DNA of 64,000 nucleotides from Siphonodentalium dalli (lineage: Eukaryota; Mollusca; Scaphopoda; Gadilida; Siphonodentaliidae), in NCBI GenBank assembly GCA_032622095.1, contig CP136064.1, positions 273,009,614 through 273,073,613 on the forward strand, written 5' to 3'. The number at the start of each line of letters is the position of its first letter. Positions within the stretch are counted from its first letter, which is position 1. Made by a program: the position numbers and the translations under genes. This document shows, piece after piece, positions 45,591 through 56,606 of the stretch. Under the pieces are notes generated by a model. That model was not told the DNA's origin and made no database searches. It saw nothing but the letters and a program-made list of their open reading frames with translations.

Positions 45591-46552
45591 AGGATCTACT
45601 ATATGATGGCCTGTAAAACATACTTCGGACCATACGGATGTGATATGTTTAGTTATGTTGCCTCGTATTTGTATCACACTGTATGCAGTATAAAACTTCG
45701 AATCTTGCTTAGTAGATATTCACGGCATACGAACATACAATATTCCATTTACGCCTCCTCTAACAGTTTTGTTCACGTGCGAAATGGTATTGCTTACATT
45801 ACGTTATAACTAACTTTGCCATACCAATCACAGTCGGTCGCATGAATGGCATTTGCTGATACACGTTGACTCATAAGCAAGCACTGTGCGCTTCCAACAC
45901 CTTCATTATGCAATACTCACTATTTCTAATGTTCTCTGTACACATTAGTCTAATATAACCAATATCACCATAACAGCAGGCAAAAAAATATATCGTAGTA
46001 TACTAACAATACCACACACGTGCTTGTGTTTGCTTAATTTGTGAATACACGTGTACACGTGTGTGTCTGTGTGTGAAATACACGAGTTGTATAGACATGT
46101 ATATTGTCGGAAGTATAGTGACATCAAACGTATGTGTTCTAGACTAAACTATAGAACACAGAATGTAGATTGTCACCATCGCAATATTGACAACAATTGC
46201 ACTGGATGGTGCAGACGGGTTCGAATAATCTACATATAGTGCGGTTCCACGAGCGATTATACACAACGGGTTTTTAATGGGGACTGTACACTAAATCCAG
46301 TCATTTATGGGACCAACTACTTTTTATACTCAACAGCATATATGCAACAAATGAATTAATTGGAGGACATGGGTTAGTGCTTAAAATACACTCAAGTGCT
46401 CTATGAACGATATATACAACCTGGTAATTATAATGAAAATTAGTTTATGACTCCAGTCATAAACTCATTTTCATTATAATTTCCATGCTGTTTGACAGGA
46501 CTTAGTGCACAGTACAACTTAAAATAATATACGCGAGACATTACATGCTTAC

Positions 46553-46672
46553 CCGATGGAAGAGATGAGTTCTTCAGTGAATCGCATGTTTTGCAACATA
46601 TGTCATAGTTATTGTAGCAGCGGCTGGGTAACAAATCCATGCAGTATGTCATATACCAGTCCCCCATGCAAC
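46553..46672 (-). CDS. mucin-like gene B, six-cysteine module exon 1
   Basis: A 120-bp phase 1-1 exon (40 codons) between the acceptor TTTTACACCAACAG and the donor GTAAGC. The peptide is GCMGDWYMTYCMDLLPSRCY, then NNYDICCKTCDSLKNSSLPS, with C-x8-C-x7-C-x6-CC-x2-C. It shares the cysteine frame and the ending SLP(A/S)G with the exons at 43507 and 42768 but is clearly diverged. It is the most 5' exon of gene B that I can recognise. The start codon and signal peptide should lie further right and were not found between 46673 and 64000. Confidence 0.72.
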
Positions 46673-46876
46673 CTGTTGGTGTAAAATCGATGGGTTGAGA
46701 ATGTTACGACGAATATTTTCACGCAATATACTTGTAAAGCATTGAAACACAAACATTGAAGCATAATACTATCCTAACGTGTAGCGTTACGTTATACTAT
46801 TCTGCACAAATCTTTACACTATGACTGAAGAAACACATATTGTACATGTACTCCATATTCCAACACTTAAAATATC

Positions 46877-47658
46877 TACCTTACTCGTATTTAAATTCGC
46901 GCAGTACTATTTTTCGCGCACCCGTCGGTGCGCGAATTTAAAACTGAGCGAAAAATAGTACGACTCCTAAGTTTATACCAACCACCGAGAAACAAGAAGG
47001 TTATATGTTGATGAGTTACGTACATGTATATAGATTACGGAAGGTTGGACCGAATATAATGCTTGCAGGACTATAATTTACATGCGGGCATGCAACATCA
47101 AAACCATTACTGATATGTATGATATAAGTATACAATACAAATCATGGTATCATCATTGCTGTTTAAATAAGAAATACACATATTGCTGACTGAAGATGTA
47201 CGAAAGCACGTCCCCATATTCACAACGCTAGCACTACCCCCTGAACGAATATTCTGAGTTAATCATGTCAACACAGTCAAGTTTTGATTTTGTTTTTCTG
47301 ATGTAAATTTTTTTTATACGCGATTGTGGTTTTACTTCTTTCGAGTTCATTTCAATTATGTTTATAACTATTTCAATATCAGAACAATTATTTGGAAAGT
47401 ATAAACAGCCGTATTCGCAAGACATTGATGGTGCAGTTATGTTAAATTATACACGATGAATAGCCACCGTTATGGTGTTTAATACGGACACGTATCTTCA
47501 TTACCGATTAAGATCTGAAACTTTCATCAAAACCAAGCATTATACGAAAATATTTTTGTCAGTTTTTAATTCGCGCAGCATGGTGCGCGAATTAAAAGTG
47601 CGCGAATTCAAAACTGAGCGAAAAATAGTACTGCGCGAATTTAAATACGAGTAAGGTA
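46877..47658. mobile_element. TA-flanked MITE with about 39-bp perfect inverted ends
   Basis: TA dinucleotides flank perfect terminal inverted repeats beginning CCTTACTCGTATTTAAATTC and continuing GCGCAGTACTATTTTTCGC. The right end is the exact reverse complement. Sub-terminal hairpins occur at both ends (GCGCACCCGTCGGTGCGC at left; TTAATTCGCGCAGCATGGTGCGCGAATTAA at right). At 782 bp there is no transposase frame. TA duplication fits Tc1/mariner-type mobilisation. The perfect ends suggest recent activity. Confidence 0.72.
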
Positions 47659-48476
47659 CTCAGTGATATGCGATATACGATCGGTCATTAATGGATTATG
47701 TCCCCCGGTTATAGCGATTGCACGGAGTATAGTGTTGCTACCTGTGTCGCATTGGTACATGTGTACTACGTATGTATACATGCCAACGGGTGCCGTGTGG
47801 ATGGGCTAGACTTGGATAATGTTACTTGTAATACATGTGAATTACGAAACATAAATATAAATAAAACTGGATGAGAGCAATGTATACGTGTTGAGTTATT
47901 GACTCGAAGCCGCGTTGTATGCCTCCACAACTGATAAAAGGCAACCACTACACTACTTTAAAGGGGCACTGTATGCCATTTTCAATCAATATCCGATAAT
48001 AACAACGATCTAATATCGATAATATATAGAAAAATAAGTAATTTGAGTAAACATTCAGGTTAATAGATTATCTTAAAATCAAAGTTAATAATTTGATATA
48101 AATGTAATTTATGGCTGGAGCCATAAATTAAATTACGAATGTCCGTGTACAAGACGTAATATAAAATACAAAATATTTTTGAAACGGGTCGTAAAATCAA
48201 GCCAATCACTGACTAGTGTCTATATAATAACTTAAATGAGTGTCTGGGACTATTATACATATAATATACCATTTATTTGATATATTTGCTTGAAAAGACT
48301 ACAAAAATTACTCGACAATGACATTGTATATTCGCATACCGCTAATCTGCCATCCGTAACACTACTTCGTACTCAACAGACTCTCACATAATGGAAATCT
48401 GGTTACCTTATTCTACGACTCAGAGACTATAGGAACCAACAACAACCTTTGAATACAGTATCCCTTTAATCCAGCA
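47659..48476. other. no gene seen
   Basis: AT-rich sequence between the TA-flanked MITE and the duplicon. A stem-loop lies at about 48107-48136 (TGTAATTTATGGCTGGAGCC against AAATTAAATTACG). No exon was recognised. Confidence 0.4.
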
Positions 48477-51400
48477 CGGTATGTTGCAGGAAGGTATGCC
48501 GGGGTGGGTGGGTCGCCCGAGGGTCAAAAAGCGCGTTTTTTACACCCTCGTGCAAATTGTTTACTAAAAACCTTTTGTGCCCTTACATGACATTTGTAAC
48601 AGTTTAAAACATATTATAAGAATTAGCAAAAAACACCATAGTTATGTTACTGGGACCTCATATGGGCCTTAGTAGAGATGACATTAAGCTATATGGCATG
48701 TTGCATATGGGGGGGTGGAGTGAAAAAATTCCTTCCCGATACCCTTCGGAAAGAAGCTACGAGAAATGTAAAACTGAAATATATAAAGCCAAGATCATTG
48801 TGTGCATGGAAAAAAGAGCAACTGCATCAAACATTAATGTGACTATCAATGGCTAGAATATAACTGTCACCACACTGTTCATCAGTGCATCAAGCCAATT
48901 AGTGAAATATTTGCATGTCTATCAACTCATATGATATGTTACTCTCACAACACCTAAATACAATATCCAAGTCTGGCACAGTGACTGGTTGTCATTTATT
49001 ATAACAGAGGTTGCTCCAGTAGACTAACACAAGTGTTAAGGCATAATGCTAGATAATGGGCTGGTTGACAGACTAATCGGGAAATGGTTAGAAATTATGG
49101 AATTGTGTGTATCCTGTACAATGTCCTAAGTTTGCATATATATAAGTAAACTTGTCCTGATGCAACTACTGCTTAGATTATTGTGTGCATGGAAAAAAGA
49201 GCGAGCAACTGTCTCAAACATTAATGTGACTGTCAATGGGTAGAAAATATCTGTCATCATTGCATCAAGCCAATCAGTGAATTATTTGCATGTCTTTGAA
49301 CTCAGATGATCTCTCACAAGACAGAAAGTATCCAAGTCTGGTATAGTGTTGTGACTGCTTATATATATAAACGAGTAGGATCTGTCCGGATTTTTCTCTC
49401 AGAACCTTGGACTGAGTTCAACCAAATTTGGTGTGGTGACTCGGGGTACCCTGGCGGATGCTATAATGGTATTAGTTTAAAAATAATTTAATTAAAATTC
49501 AATCTTTAAAAAAATACATTAAAACAATATATATAAATCAAAATGTTTCAATGATCCAACGTGCTTGAGGGTGCATTTACATTGCTATAGAACTGTACAC
49601 AGATCTGTATGCAGACTAGTGTAAACGGGTTGATATAGAAATGCATACAGAAAGAAAACGGTATTAGTTCGTGTGAGCAAAAATCGTGTCCGCTGTATGT
49701 CACGGTCAACGCCGAAGCATTATGACAGGCAAATCTGATTTGATTAATTGTTACTCGGGCTTGGCGAATGTGTTTTAGCGTTCGTTGTCATTCCAACCCG
49801 TGTATTTCGAATATTGAACACGGACAGGGACGTGGCAACTTTGGTCAAAATTTTCAACAGTTGGAAATTTCATACCTGACACAACATTAGTTGTAATTTC
49901 CAAACCAACAATAGGTTGAAAATGATCTTGTAGTTTGATTTTCAAACATTATATAGGGGGGGTATTGTTTTCGGACCAATATTTGCATAATTTCCTACTT
50001 TTTATCAAAATTTTGGGCTGGAATAGAAGTTTTCCAACCTTATGTGGGTGGGTGTCAGGTTGGAAATTTCCAACACATGGAAAGATTGTGTCCTGGTCCC
50101 TCCCCGTGGCCAGTCAAAAACTGCTAGTTAATTTAAGAAAAAAATATTGTACTACATTTCGTCAACATTGCCATTGGAATTGTCATCAGTTGGAATTTTT
50201 ACTACATTTGGTCAAATAAAGGGTGTTGTACGGCGGATACCCATGCCATACAGATCCAAAATGGCCACCGCCCAGATGGTGTCAAACAGGAGACCTATAG
50301 ATATATAGATGATCACCTGAAATCCTAAATATTGGTGGAATCGCCATCTAAAGCTATATGGGTGCTCTCTAGCCTCTCTATTTATGCACACGGTTGTTTG
50401 TTATGTATTCCTATGCGATTTTCATTCTTTCTTCGAACCATTATCAAGTGGTATAATGATACACTTTAAATACATGCGGCACATACCAAATCGCTGTTGT
50501 CTGCTGATAGTTGATCCATTTTTATGTCTGGCCTAAATTGACACGACTCGTAATGAATTGTCAATTACCAGAGTACTCATCAGCGCGCGTTCACTATTAG
50601 TAATTATGTTGTGATCACAGTAATGCGCGACACGTGACATCATACATATCTGTATACAGATCTATATCAGTGTAAACACAGCCTGAAGCGCAAAAAGGGG
50701 CCGCCGCTAAGCGAAGGCTCTGTCAAAGACCAAACTGTGTGTGAAGTCCAACAAAGGGGGCCACAGGTATCTCCGATAATGAATATAGGCTCACAAAGGG
50801 AGCCTGTTTCAGCTAGTTTAGAATAATAGAAGTAAGTTGCTCCAGTAGACTAACATAAGTGGTATGGAATATGTTAGATAATGGGCTGGTTGACGGACTA
50901 ATCAGGAAATAGTTAGAAATTATGAAATGTTGTGTATTCTGCACAATCACCTAGGTTTACAACTTTACATATGATCAGCAATTTATAAAACTTTTTTCTC
51001 TCAATTAAAACAGTTTCTGAAACAGGTTAAACTGTTATTTGAACTAATTGAGATCATTCCCAGCCATAAGAGTGATATGAGTAGAGTTTATGAGATTTTA
51101 GACCAATCTCAGTGAAATTTGGGGGGGTGGGTGTAAAAAATTTGGGAGTAAGACATATTTATTTTTGCAGGTTTGGGGGTGGTGGGTCCCCGAAAATGCC
51201 AGATGCCAAAGAAACGGCATACATTCCTGCAATTTTTGTACAACCCCCCCTGGGTTTTATATGCAATCATCGTCTTTTTTGTTGCATTTAATGGTGTACA
51301 ATATTATTACTGGCCGAACAACATGCTGTATAATTTCGCGACGGGAGGTAGGTGTTGTTCGCCACTTACAATTGTACACGCCCATAAATGCGAGGAAAGT

Positions 51401-52200
51401 TTATTGTTTATAATTATGTCCCAGCACATTAATTTCAACATATATAAATAATTATATCTCAATAATGTCTATTGTAAATTTTCACAATTTCTGTTAGTCG
51501 AGTATCAAGTTCGAACGATTGGACGACATTTTATTGGCCGATTTTGCCAACGAAGAAAAACCGCGATAAAGAAGTCCAAGGCCGTTTCAGTCAAGATCGA
51601 TTTGAAAGAAAATATAACGAAGCTAACGCAGAGGTACGTTGCACAACTAACAATTTATGCATTAAAATTCACTTTTCAATTTGGAAAATACAAATTATAT
51701 ATGATATGAATTAGATATTAATCCACCTGATGCATTGACATTCTTCAATCACGAATTCGAAACTATGCCTCGGAAAATTTAATTTTGAAGTTCGCCGATT
51801 CGCAGTTGGTTTTTAACCATACAATTGTACCTGGTGACGCCCGTTATCACCACAACGAGCTATGTTATTTAGCAACAATTTGGAGATCATAATAATTATT
51901 GTTTGGCAGATTTTTCGATAAAGCGATCAGTGTATATTTTGCAGTGAACACTGTGAAAGGATCGGTAACCAAGGATACATTATAAACAGTCTAAATATAT
52001 TCGACCCGGGGACAATCGATTCGCGCGAATGTTAACCATTCTCGAATTCCTACGCCGATTACACAGTCACTTACATCGTTATCGAGACATACACTCAACT
52101 ATCAACTAAGGCGTTTTAGGACTTATCCAATCAGAATCGAGAGAAAGATACAGGTCTAATTATATGGCCACATCTCAGTAACCACAACGAAGTGACATAT
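48477..52200. repeat. 3.7-kb duplicon, copy 1 (direct repeat)
   Basis: Collinear with 59879-63625 from CGGTAT-x-TTGCAGGAAGG to ACGAAGTGACATATAA, at about 96-98% identity by eye with small indels. Within it, modules repeat. Sequence at 48770-48960 recurs at 49175-49350 (ATTGTGTGCATGGAAAAAAG, ATGTGACT-x-TCAATGG). Sequence at 49009-49135 recurs at 50832-50955 (TTGCTCCAGTAGACTAACA, GATAATGGGCTGGTTGAC). No long conserved frame exists. It could be a large non-coding transposon or a segmental duplication; no target duplication was found. Confidence 0.85.
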
Positions 52201-52762
52201 AATATATATATACGCAACAAATAGGATAATACCGACGTGTTTTTTGGTGCACCATCGCGCGCGATCAATCGTTTGAAAATCTACGTGTGCTTGATTTCGA
52301 GGTTACATTTACAACGTCATTCCCACAAACTGACTTATAGATGTATTCCGTTCCATTTTGTCTGGAAACACTCAGATCATTTTCCAATTTTGTGGGCATG
52401 GTGGTGGTCTATTTACCACTTTACGTGTTATATATACATTGGACTTTGGAAACAATTCGACCATTCAGATGAACAGATTAAGGTAACTTAATTTATTTCT
52501 ACTTTATAGCTCGATTCATTATTATCGTCAATATTTATATCTATGCTCGACCTATTTTGGTATTAGTACTATTACTATCGATCGTATGAACGATAAATCC
52601 AACACAAATATAACAAGGGAATACACAATAAACAATTACCTACTCACATATATAATATATATACGCAACAAATAGGATAATACCGACGTGTTTTTGGTGC
52701 ACCATCGCAATGGGATCAATCGTTTGAAAATCTACGTGTGCTTGATTTCGAGGTTACATTTG
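52201..52762. repeat. direct repeat pair of about 112 bp around a unique stretch
   Basis: 52201-52311 and 52650-52762 share TATATATACGCAACAAATAG, GATAATACCGACGTGTTTTT, GGTGCACCATCGC and ATCAATCGTTTGAAAATCTA, with 1- to 5-base differences. The intervening 338 bp contains a hydrophobic frame ending IGLWKQFDHSDEQIK before a GTAACT. No family was recognised. Copy 1 starts exactly where the duplicon ends. Confidence 0.6.
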
Positions 52763-53106
52763 GCCCGTTTTTAGCTGGGGTGTAGCTTGGTAATTTGAGC
52801 TGCACGGTTCTCTCTCTGGTGATCACATAAGGTCGGGAGCATAAAGAACGGAAACCACAAATAAACGTTCTGATTTAAGTTCGTTTAAACCAGAGATGCT
52901 CTCCTGATGACCTGGCTATATTTATTTATCGATTCCCAACATTTTAAGATACCATTTTCGGCATGATCGTAGTAAACATTTTCCAAATTATTAAATGTTG
53001 TTTCCTCCATGTTATCAAGCCACGCCGATAATCAAGCATTAGGTTAAATCACGAGGTTGTACAACATGTGTAACTTAAAATAGAGGACTACAGTGTGTTT
53101 CTGTAT
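52763..53106. other. no gene seen
   Basis: Short AT-rich link between the direct-repeat pair and the tandem unit that carries the foldback element. Nothing recognisable. Confidence 0.4.
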
Positions 53107-53320
53107 AAAATACAGTATATATATACAATATAAAAAGAACCCATTTATAAAGAGCGTTACACTATGTGTTATATATGCATACCTCCTTACAATACTTTAT
53201 GTTTGGTAGGTTTTTCCCCCCACTGTTTATATCCCTCCTGGAACTTATATTATTGTCTTCGGGTTTTTCCCGTATGATATTGTATGTAAACGGTTCTTAA
53301 TTCTTTAAGTGCCATATATG
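53107..53320. repeat. tandem unit copy 1, part left of the foldback insertion
   Basis: Matches 58635-58846 (TATATATACAATATAAA, AAAGAGCGTTACACTATGTG, ATATCCCTCCTGGAACTTAT, ATTGTCTTCGGG) up to GTGCCATATATG, where the foldback element begins. Confidence 0.8.
53315..53320. other. target-site duplication, left (TATATG)
   Basis: TATATG directly precedes the first base of the foldback element. It is repeated at 57907-57912, while the uninterrupted copy at 58841-58846 has it once. Confidence 0.8.
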
Positions 53321-54620
53321 AGAAGATAGAGCGCCTCGTTAGAGTCACATCTAAAAATAGAATTTTTGGGTCTAAAATTGGTTGTACTAAAATATTCCCA
53401 ATATAACAAAACCCCAAAAAAAATTCAAAAATTCCAAAATTTATTTTTTCCAAAAAATTTCAAAACCCTAAAATTATTTTTTCCAAAAAATTTCAAAACT
53501 TCCAAAAAATTTTAAAACCCCAAAATTTCAAAAGAAAAAATTTCAAAACCCCTCAAAATTATTTCTCTAAAAAAAAGTTTAAATAAAAAATTTATAACGA
53601 GTTTTTCGGTTTCTGATAATCTCGATATTAAAAAATATCGAATGTTAAATTATTTGCGCGTAATATCTTTCGTTATTTTTTTGTTCAACCAATGTTTCAA
53701 TGTATTTATTAATCGATGTTTAGAAATATCTTTATACCAATTATATGTGTATGGACAGTCGCTGTAATGTTGGACATTGTGACCAACGGTATGAATGCAT
53801 ACATTCCAGTGTTTAACGGACGCAGTTCATATAATTGTCATACCTGAAAATAGACACCATTACTTTTACATAAATAATAAAGAGCGTTTATTCTTTACTT
53901 ATCTCTATATGAAGTTATTGAGTATATGACAGGCGTGTATTTTCGTGAATTATTGGAAGTATTGAAATGTACTATGTTGAATCACTAACGGTCGAAAATG
54001 GTAAGGCGAAATTACAACCCCCCAGAATGAACTGTCATATTGAATGAATGATGATTTAATCTCAGCCATTTTTACATGGAACATGAGCGATGTACACGCA
54101 ATCACACACGCCACATTGGTGTTAACAATGTGTCTTTCACACCTTTGCTTTACCAAATGAATTATATTATTTCCCCGGTCACAGCTATATGGTATTCAGA
54201 AAACATATCGATTTGAGCAGAAATAGTTGTTTAACGGGTTAGTATCAATTAAGGTTGATAAACTGTGTCATTCACACGATAATTAGTTAGCCAAAAACAT
54301 GCATACATATTAAGTCAGGTCGTGAGACACTCAATTATAGAAATTGCTTTTGATGACATTGTTATAATAACATTACGTAATAACCCCTTATCACTCCAGT
54401 CACACTTACGATCATTTTGTATGCCGAAAACTCCAGGTAGCACCGATGATGTAACATTATATCACTGCTATTGTACCATTAAAGGCGGACAATCCACTCA
54501 TGGTGTGACAACAGATACAGACATAGGCATAGTGTTATACAGACTTCTATGTACCCATGCGATGACACCATTAAAGTACATTGGATGTTAGGTCTATGAC
54601 TCTTGAGTATGCACCAATCA
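53321..54620. repeat. foldback element, left arm outside the array
   Basis: Starts with AT-rich CAAAAAATTTCAAAACCCC-type repeats (53400-53570). About 1 kb of mixed sequence follows. It includes short frames that appear identically in the other arm (minus 53950-54156, plus 54322-54591). That identity reflects the arm identity and does not show coding selection. Confidence 0.85.
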
Positions 54621-55597
54621 ATGAGCAAATGAGCAATAAAAATGAGCAAATGAGCAAGAAAGTGAGCAAATGAGCAAGAAAATGAGCAAATGAGCAAGAA
54701 AATGAGCAAATGAGCAAGAAAATGAGCAAATGAGCATAACAATGAGCAAATGAGCAAGAAAATGAGCAAATGAGCAAGAAAATGAGCAAATGAGCATAAC
54801 AATGAGCAAATGAGCAAGCAAATGAGCAAGAAAATGAGCAAATGAGCAATAAAAATGAACAAATGAGCAAAAAAATGAGCAAATGAGCAAGAAAGTGAGC
54901 AAATGAGCAAGAAAATGAGCAAATGAGCAAGAAAATGAGCAAATGAGCAAGAAAATGAGCAAATGAGCATAACAATGAGCAAATGAGCAAGAAAATGAGC
55001 AAATGAGCAAGAAAATGAGCAAATGAGCATAACAATGAGCAAATGAGCAAGAAAATGAGCAAATGAGCAAGAAAATGAGCAAATGAGCAAAAAAATGAGC
55101 AAATGAGCAATAAAATGAGCAAATGAGCAATAACAATGAGCAAATGAGCAATAAAAATGAGCAAATGAGCAATAAAAATGAGCAAATGAGCAAAAAAATG
55201 AGCAAATGAGCAATAAAAATGAGCAAATGAGCAAATAAATGAGCAAATGAGCAAAAAAAAATGAGCAAATGAGCAAAAAAAATGAGCAAATGAGCAATAA
55301 AATGAGCAAATGAGCAATAAAAATGAGCAAATGATCAAAAAAATGAGCAAATGAGCAAGAAAATGAGCAAATGAGCAAGAAAATGAGCAAATGAGCAATA
55401 AAAATGAGCAAATGAGCAAGAAAATGAGCAAATGAGCAATAAAAATGAGCAAATGAGCAATAAAAATGAGCAAATGAGCAAGAAAATGAGCAAATGAGCA
55501 ATAAAAATGAGCAAATGAGCAAATAAATGAGCAAATGAGCAAAAAAATGAGCAATAAAATGAGCAAATGAGCAATAAAAATGAGCAAATGAGCAAAA
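54621..55597. repeat. ATGAGCAA tandem array, left arm
   Basis: About 977 bp of a roughly 20-bp unit: ATGAGCAA ATGAGCAA plus a variable spacer (GAAA, GAAAG, TAACA, TAAAA, AAAAA or ATAA). A three-unit order (GAAA, GAAA, TAACA) recurs, giving a higher-order period of about 60 bp. The strand reading TTGCTCAT has no stop codon in any frame, so several 200-425 codon frames (LLICSFSCSFAHF-type) are artefacts. Confidence 0.9.
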
Positions 55598-55855
55598 CAA
55601 ATGAGTTGACCTTCGGCTTCGTCCCGATTGGGTACTGAGCTGACACCGGGGATAAATTGACCAATGAATGCCATTGTATCCTTTGACAGATATGCGTGCG
55701 TAGACTCGTTTGATGTTCGCTATCGCATTACTAGGTTTTAATAGCCGAGCCTTCACTTCTCTTCTGACTCTCTTAACGACAAGACCTGTCTACACAGTAC
55801 TTCTCCGGCAGACTATTCATCCACTGATAGGCCTACATACAGGTATGCATGTTTT
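55598..55855. other. unique centre of the foldback element
   Basis: About 258 bp that is not palindromic. It contains GTTGACCTTCGGCTTCGTCC at one end and GATAGGCCTACATACAGGTA at the other. GC is higher than in the arms. I see no gene or known promoter. It must be single-copy for the palindrome to be cloned and assembled. Confidence 0.6.
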
Positions 55856-56606
55856 TTTTGCTCATTTGCTCATTTTTATTGCTCATTTGCTCATTTTATT
55901 GCTCATTTTTTTGCTCATTTGCTCATTTATTTGCTCATTTGCTCATTTTTATTGCTCATTTGCTCATTTTCTTGCTCATTTGCTCATTTTTATTGCTCAT
56001 TTGCTCATTTTTATTGCTCATTTGCTCATTTTCTTGCTCATTTGCTCATTTTTATTGCTCATTTGCTCATTTTCTTGCTCATTTGCTCATTTTCTTGCTC
56101 ATTTGCTCATTGTTATGCTCATTTGCTCATTTTCTTGCTCATTTGCTCATTTTCTTGCTCATTTGCTCATTGTTATGCTCATTTGCTCATTTTCTTGCTC
56201 ATTTGCTCATTTATTTGCTCATTTGCTCATTTATTTGCTCATTTTTATTGCTCATTTGCTCATTTTCTTGCTCATTTGCTCATTTTTTTGCTCATTTGCT
56301 CATTTTTATTGCTCATTTGCTCATTTTCTTGCTCATTTGCTCATTTTTTTGCTCATTTGCTCATTTTTATTGCTCATTTGCTCATTTTCTTGCTCATTTG
56401 CTCATTTTCTTGCTCATTTGCTCATTGTTATGCTCATTTGCTCATTTTCTTGCTCATTTGCTCATTTTCTTGCTCATTTGCTCATTGTTATGCTCATTTG
56501 CTCATTTTCTTGCTCATTTGCTCATTTTCTTGCTCATTTGCTCATTTTCTTGCTCATTTGCTCACTTTCTTGCTCATTTGCTCATTTTTATTGCTCATTT
56601 GCTCAT
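55856..56606. repeat. ATGAGCAA tandem array, right arm (inverted)
   Basis: About 751 bp, reading TTGCTCAT on the plus strand. The innermost units mirror the left array unit for unit. The array is about 226 bp shorter overall, so the two arrays have changed length independently even though the outer arms stayed nearly identical. Confidence 0.9.

Larger units (their letters stand above)
44138..46552. other. intron of gene B with a 20-bp tandem array and an ORF1-like relic
   Basis: Contains the 20-bp array at 44745-44979 and the plus-strand retroelement relic at 45005-45590 (separate entries). The remainder is AT-rich sequence with no exon recognised. Confidence 0.5.

Noticed and set aside
46165-46233. 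tRNA-like stretch with a 7-bp terminal stem and GGGTTCGAATA
   Set aside because: The D-arm consensus is missing and the T-stem does not pair, so it is likely coincidence.
47234-47425. Minus-strand frame starting MSCEYGC, reminiscent of the cysteine modules
   Set aside because: Only the first residues resemble CEYG. The cysteine spacing fails, no acceptor precedes it, and it lies inside the TA-flanked MITE.
51173-51451. 92-codon frame and its 113-codon partner at 62535-62876 as a real membrane protein
   Set aside because: Differences between the duplicons are mostly replacement changes and the N-terminal parts are in different frames, which points to no coding constraint.
54479-55756. Frames of up to 425 codons with LLICSFSCSFAHF-type repeats, and their mirror images at 55710-56748
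   Set aside because: The TTGCTCAT unit lacks stop codons in every frame on that strand, so long frames arise automatically. They are present in both arms and three frames, with no start or splice context.
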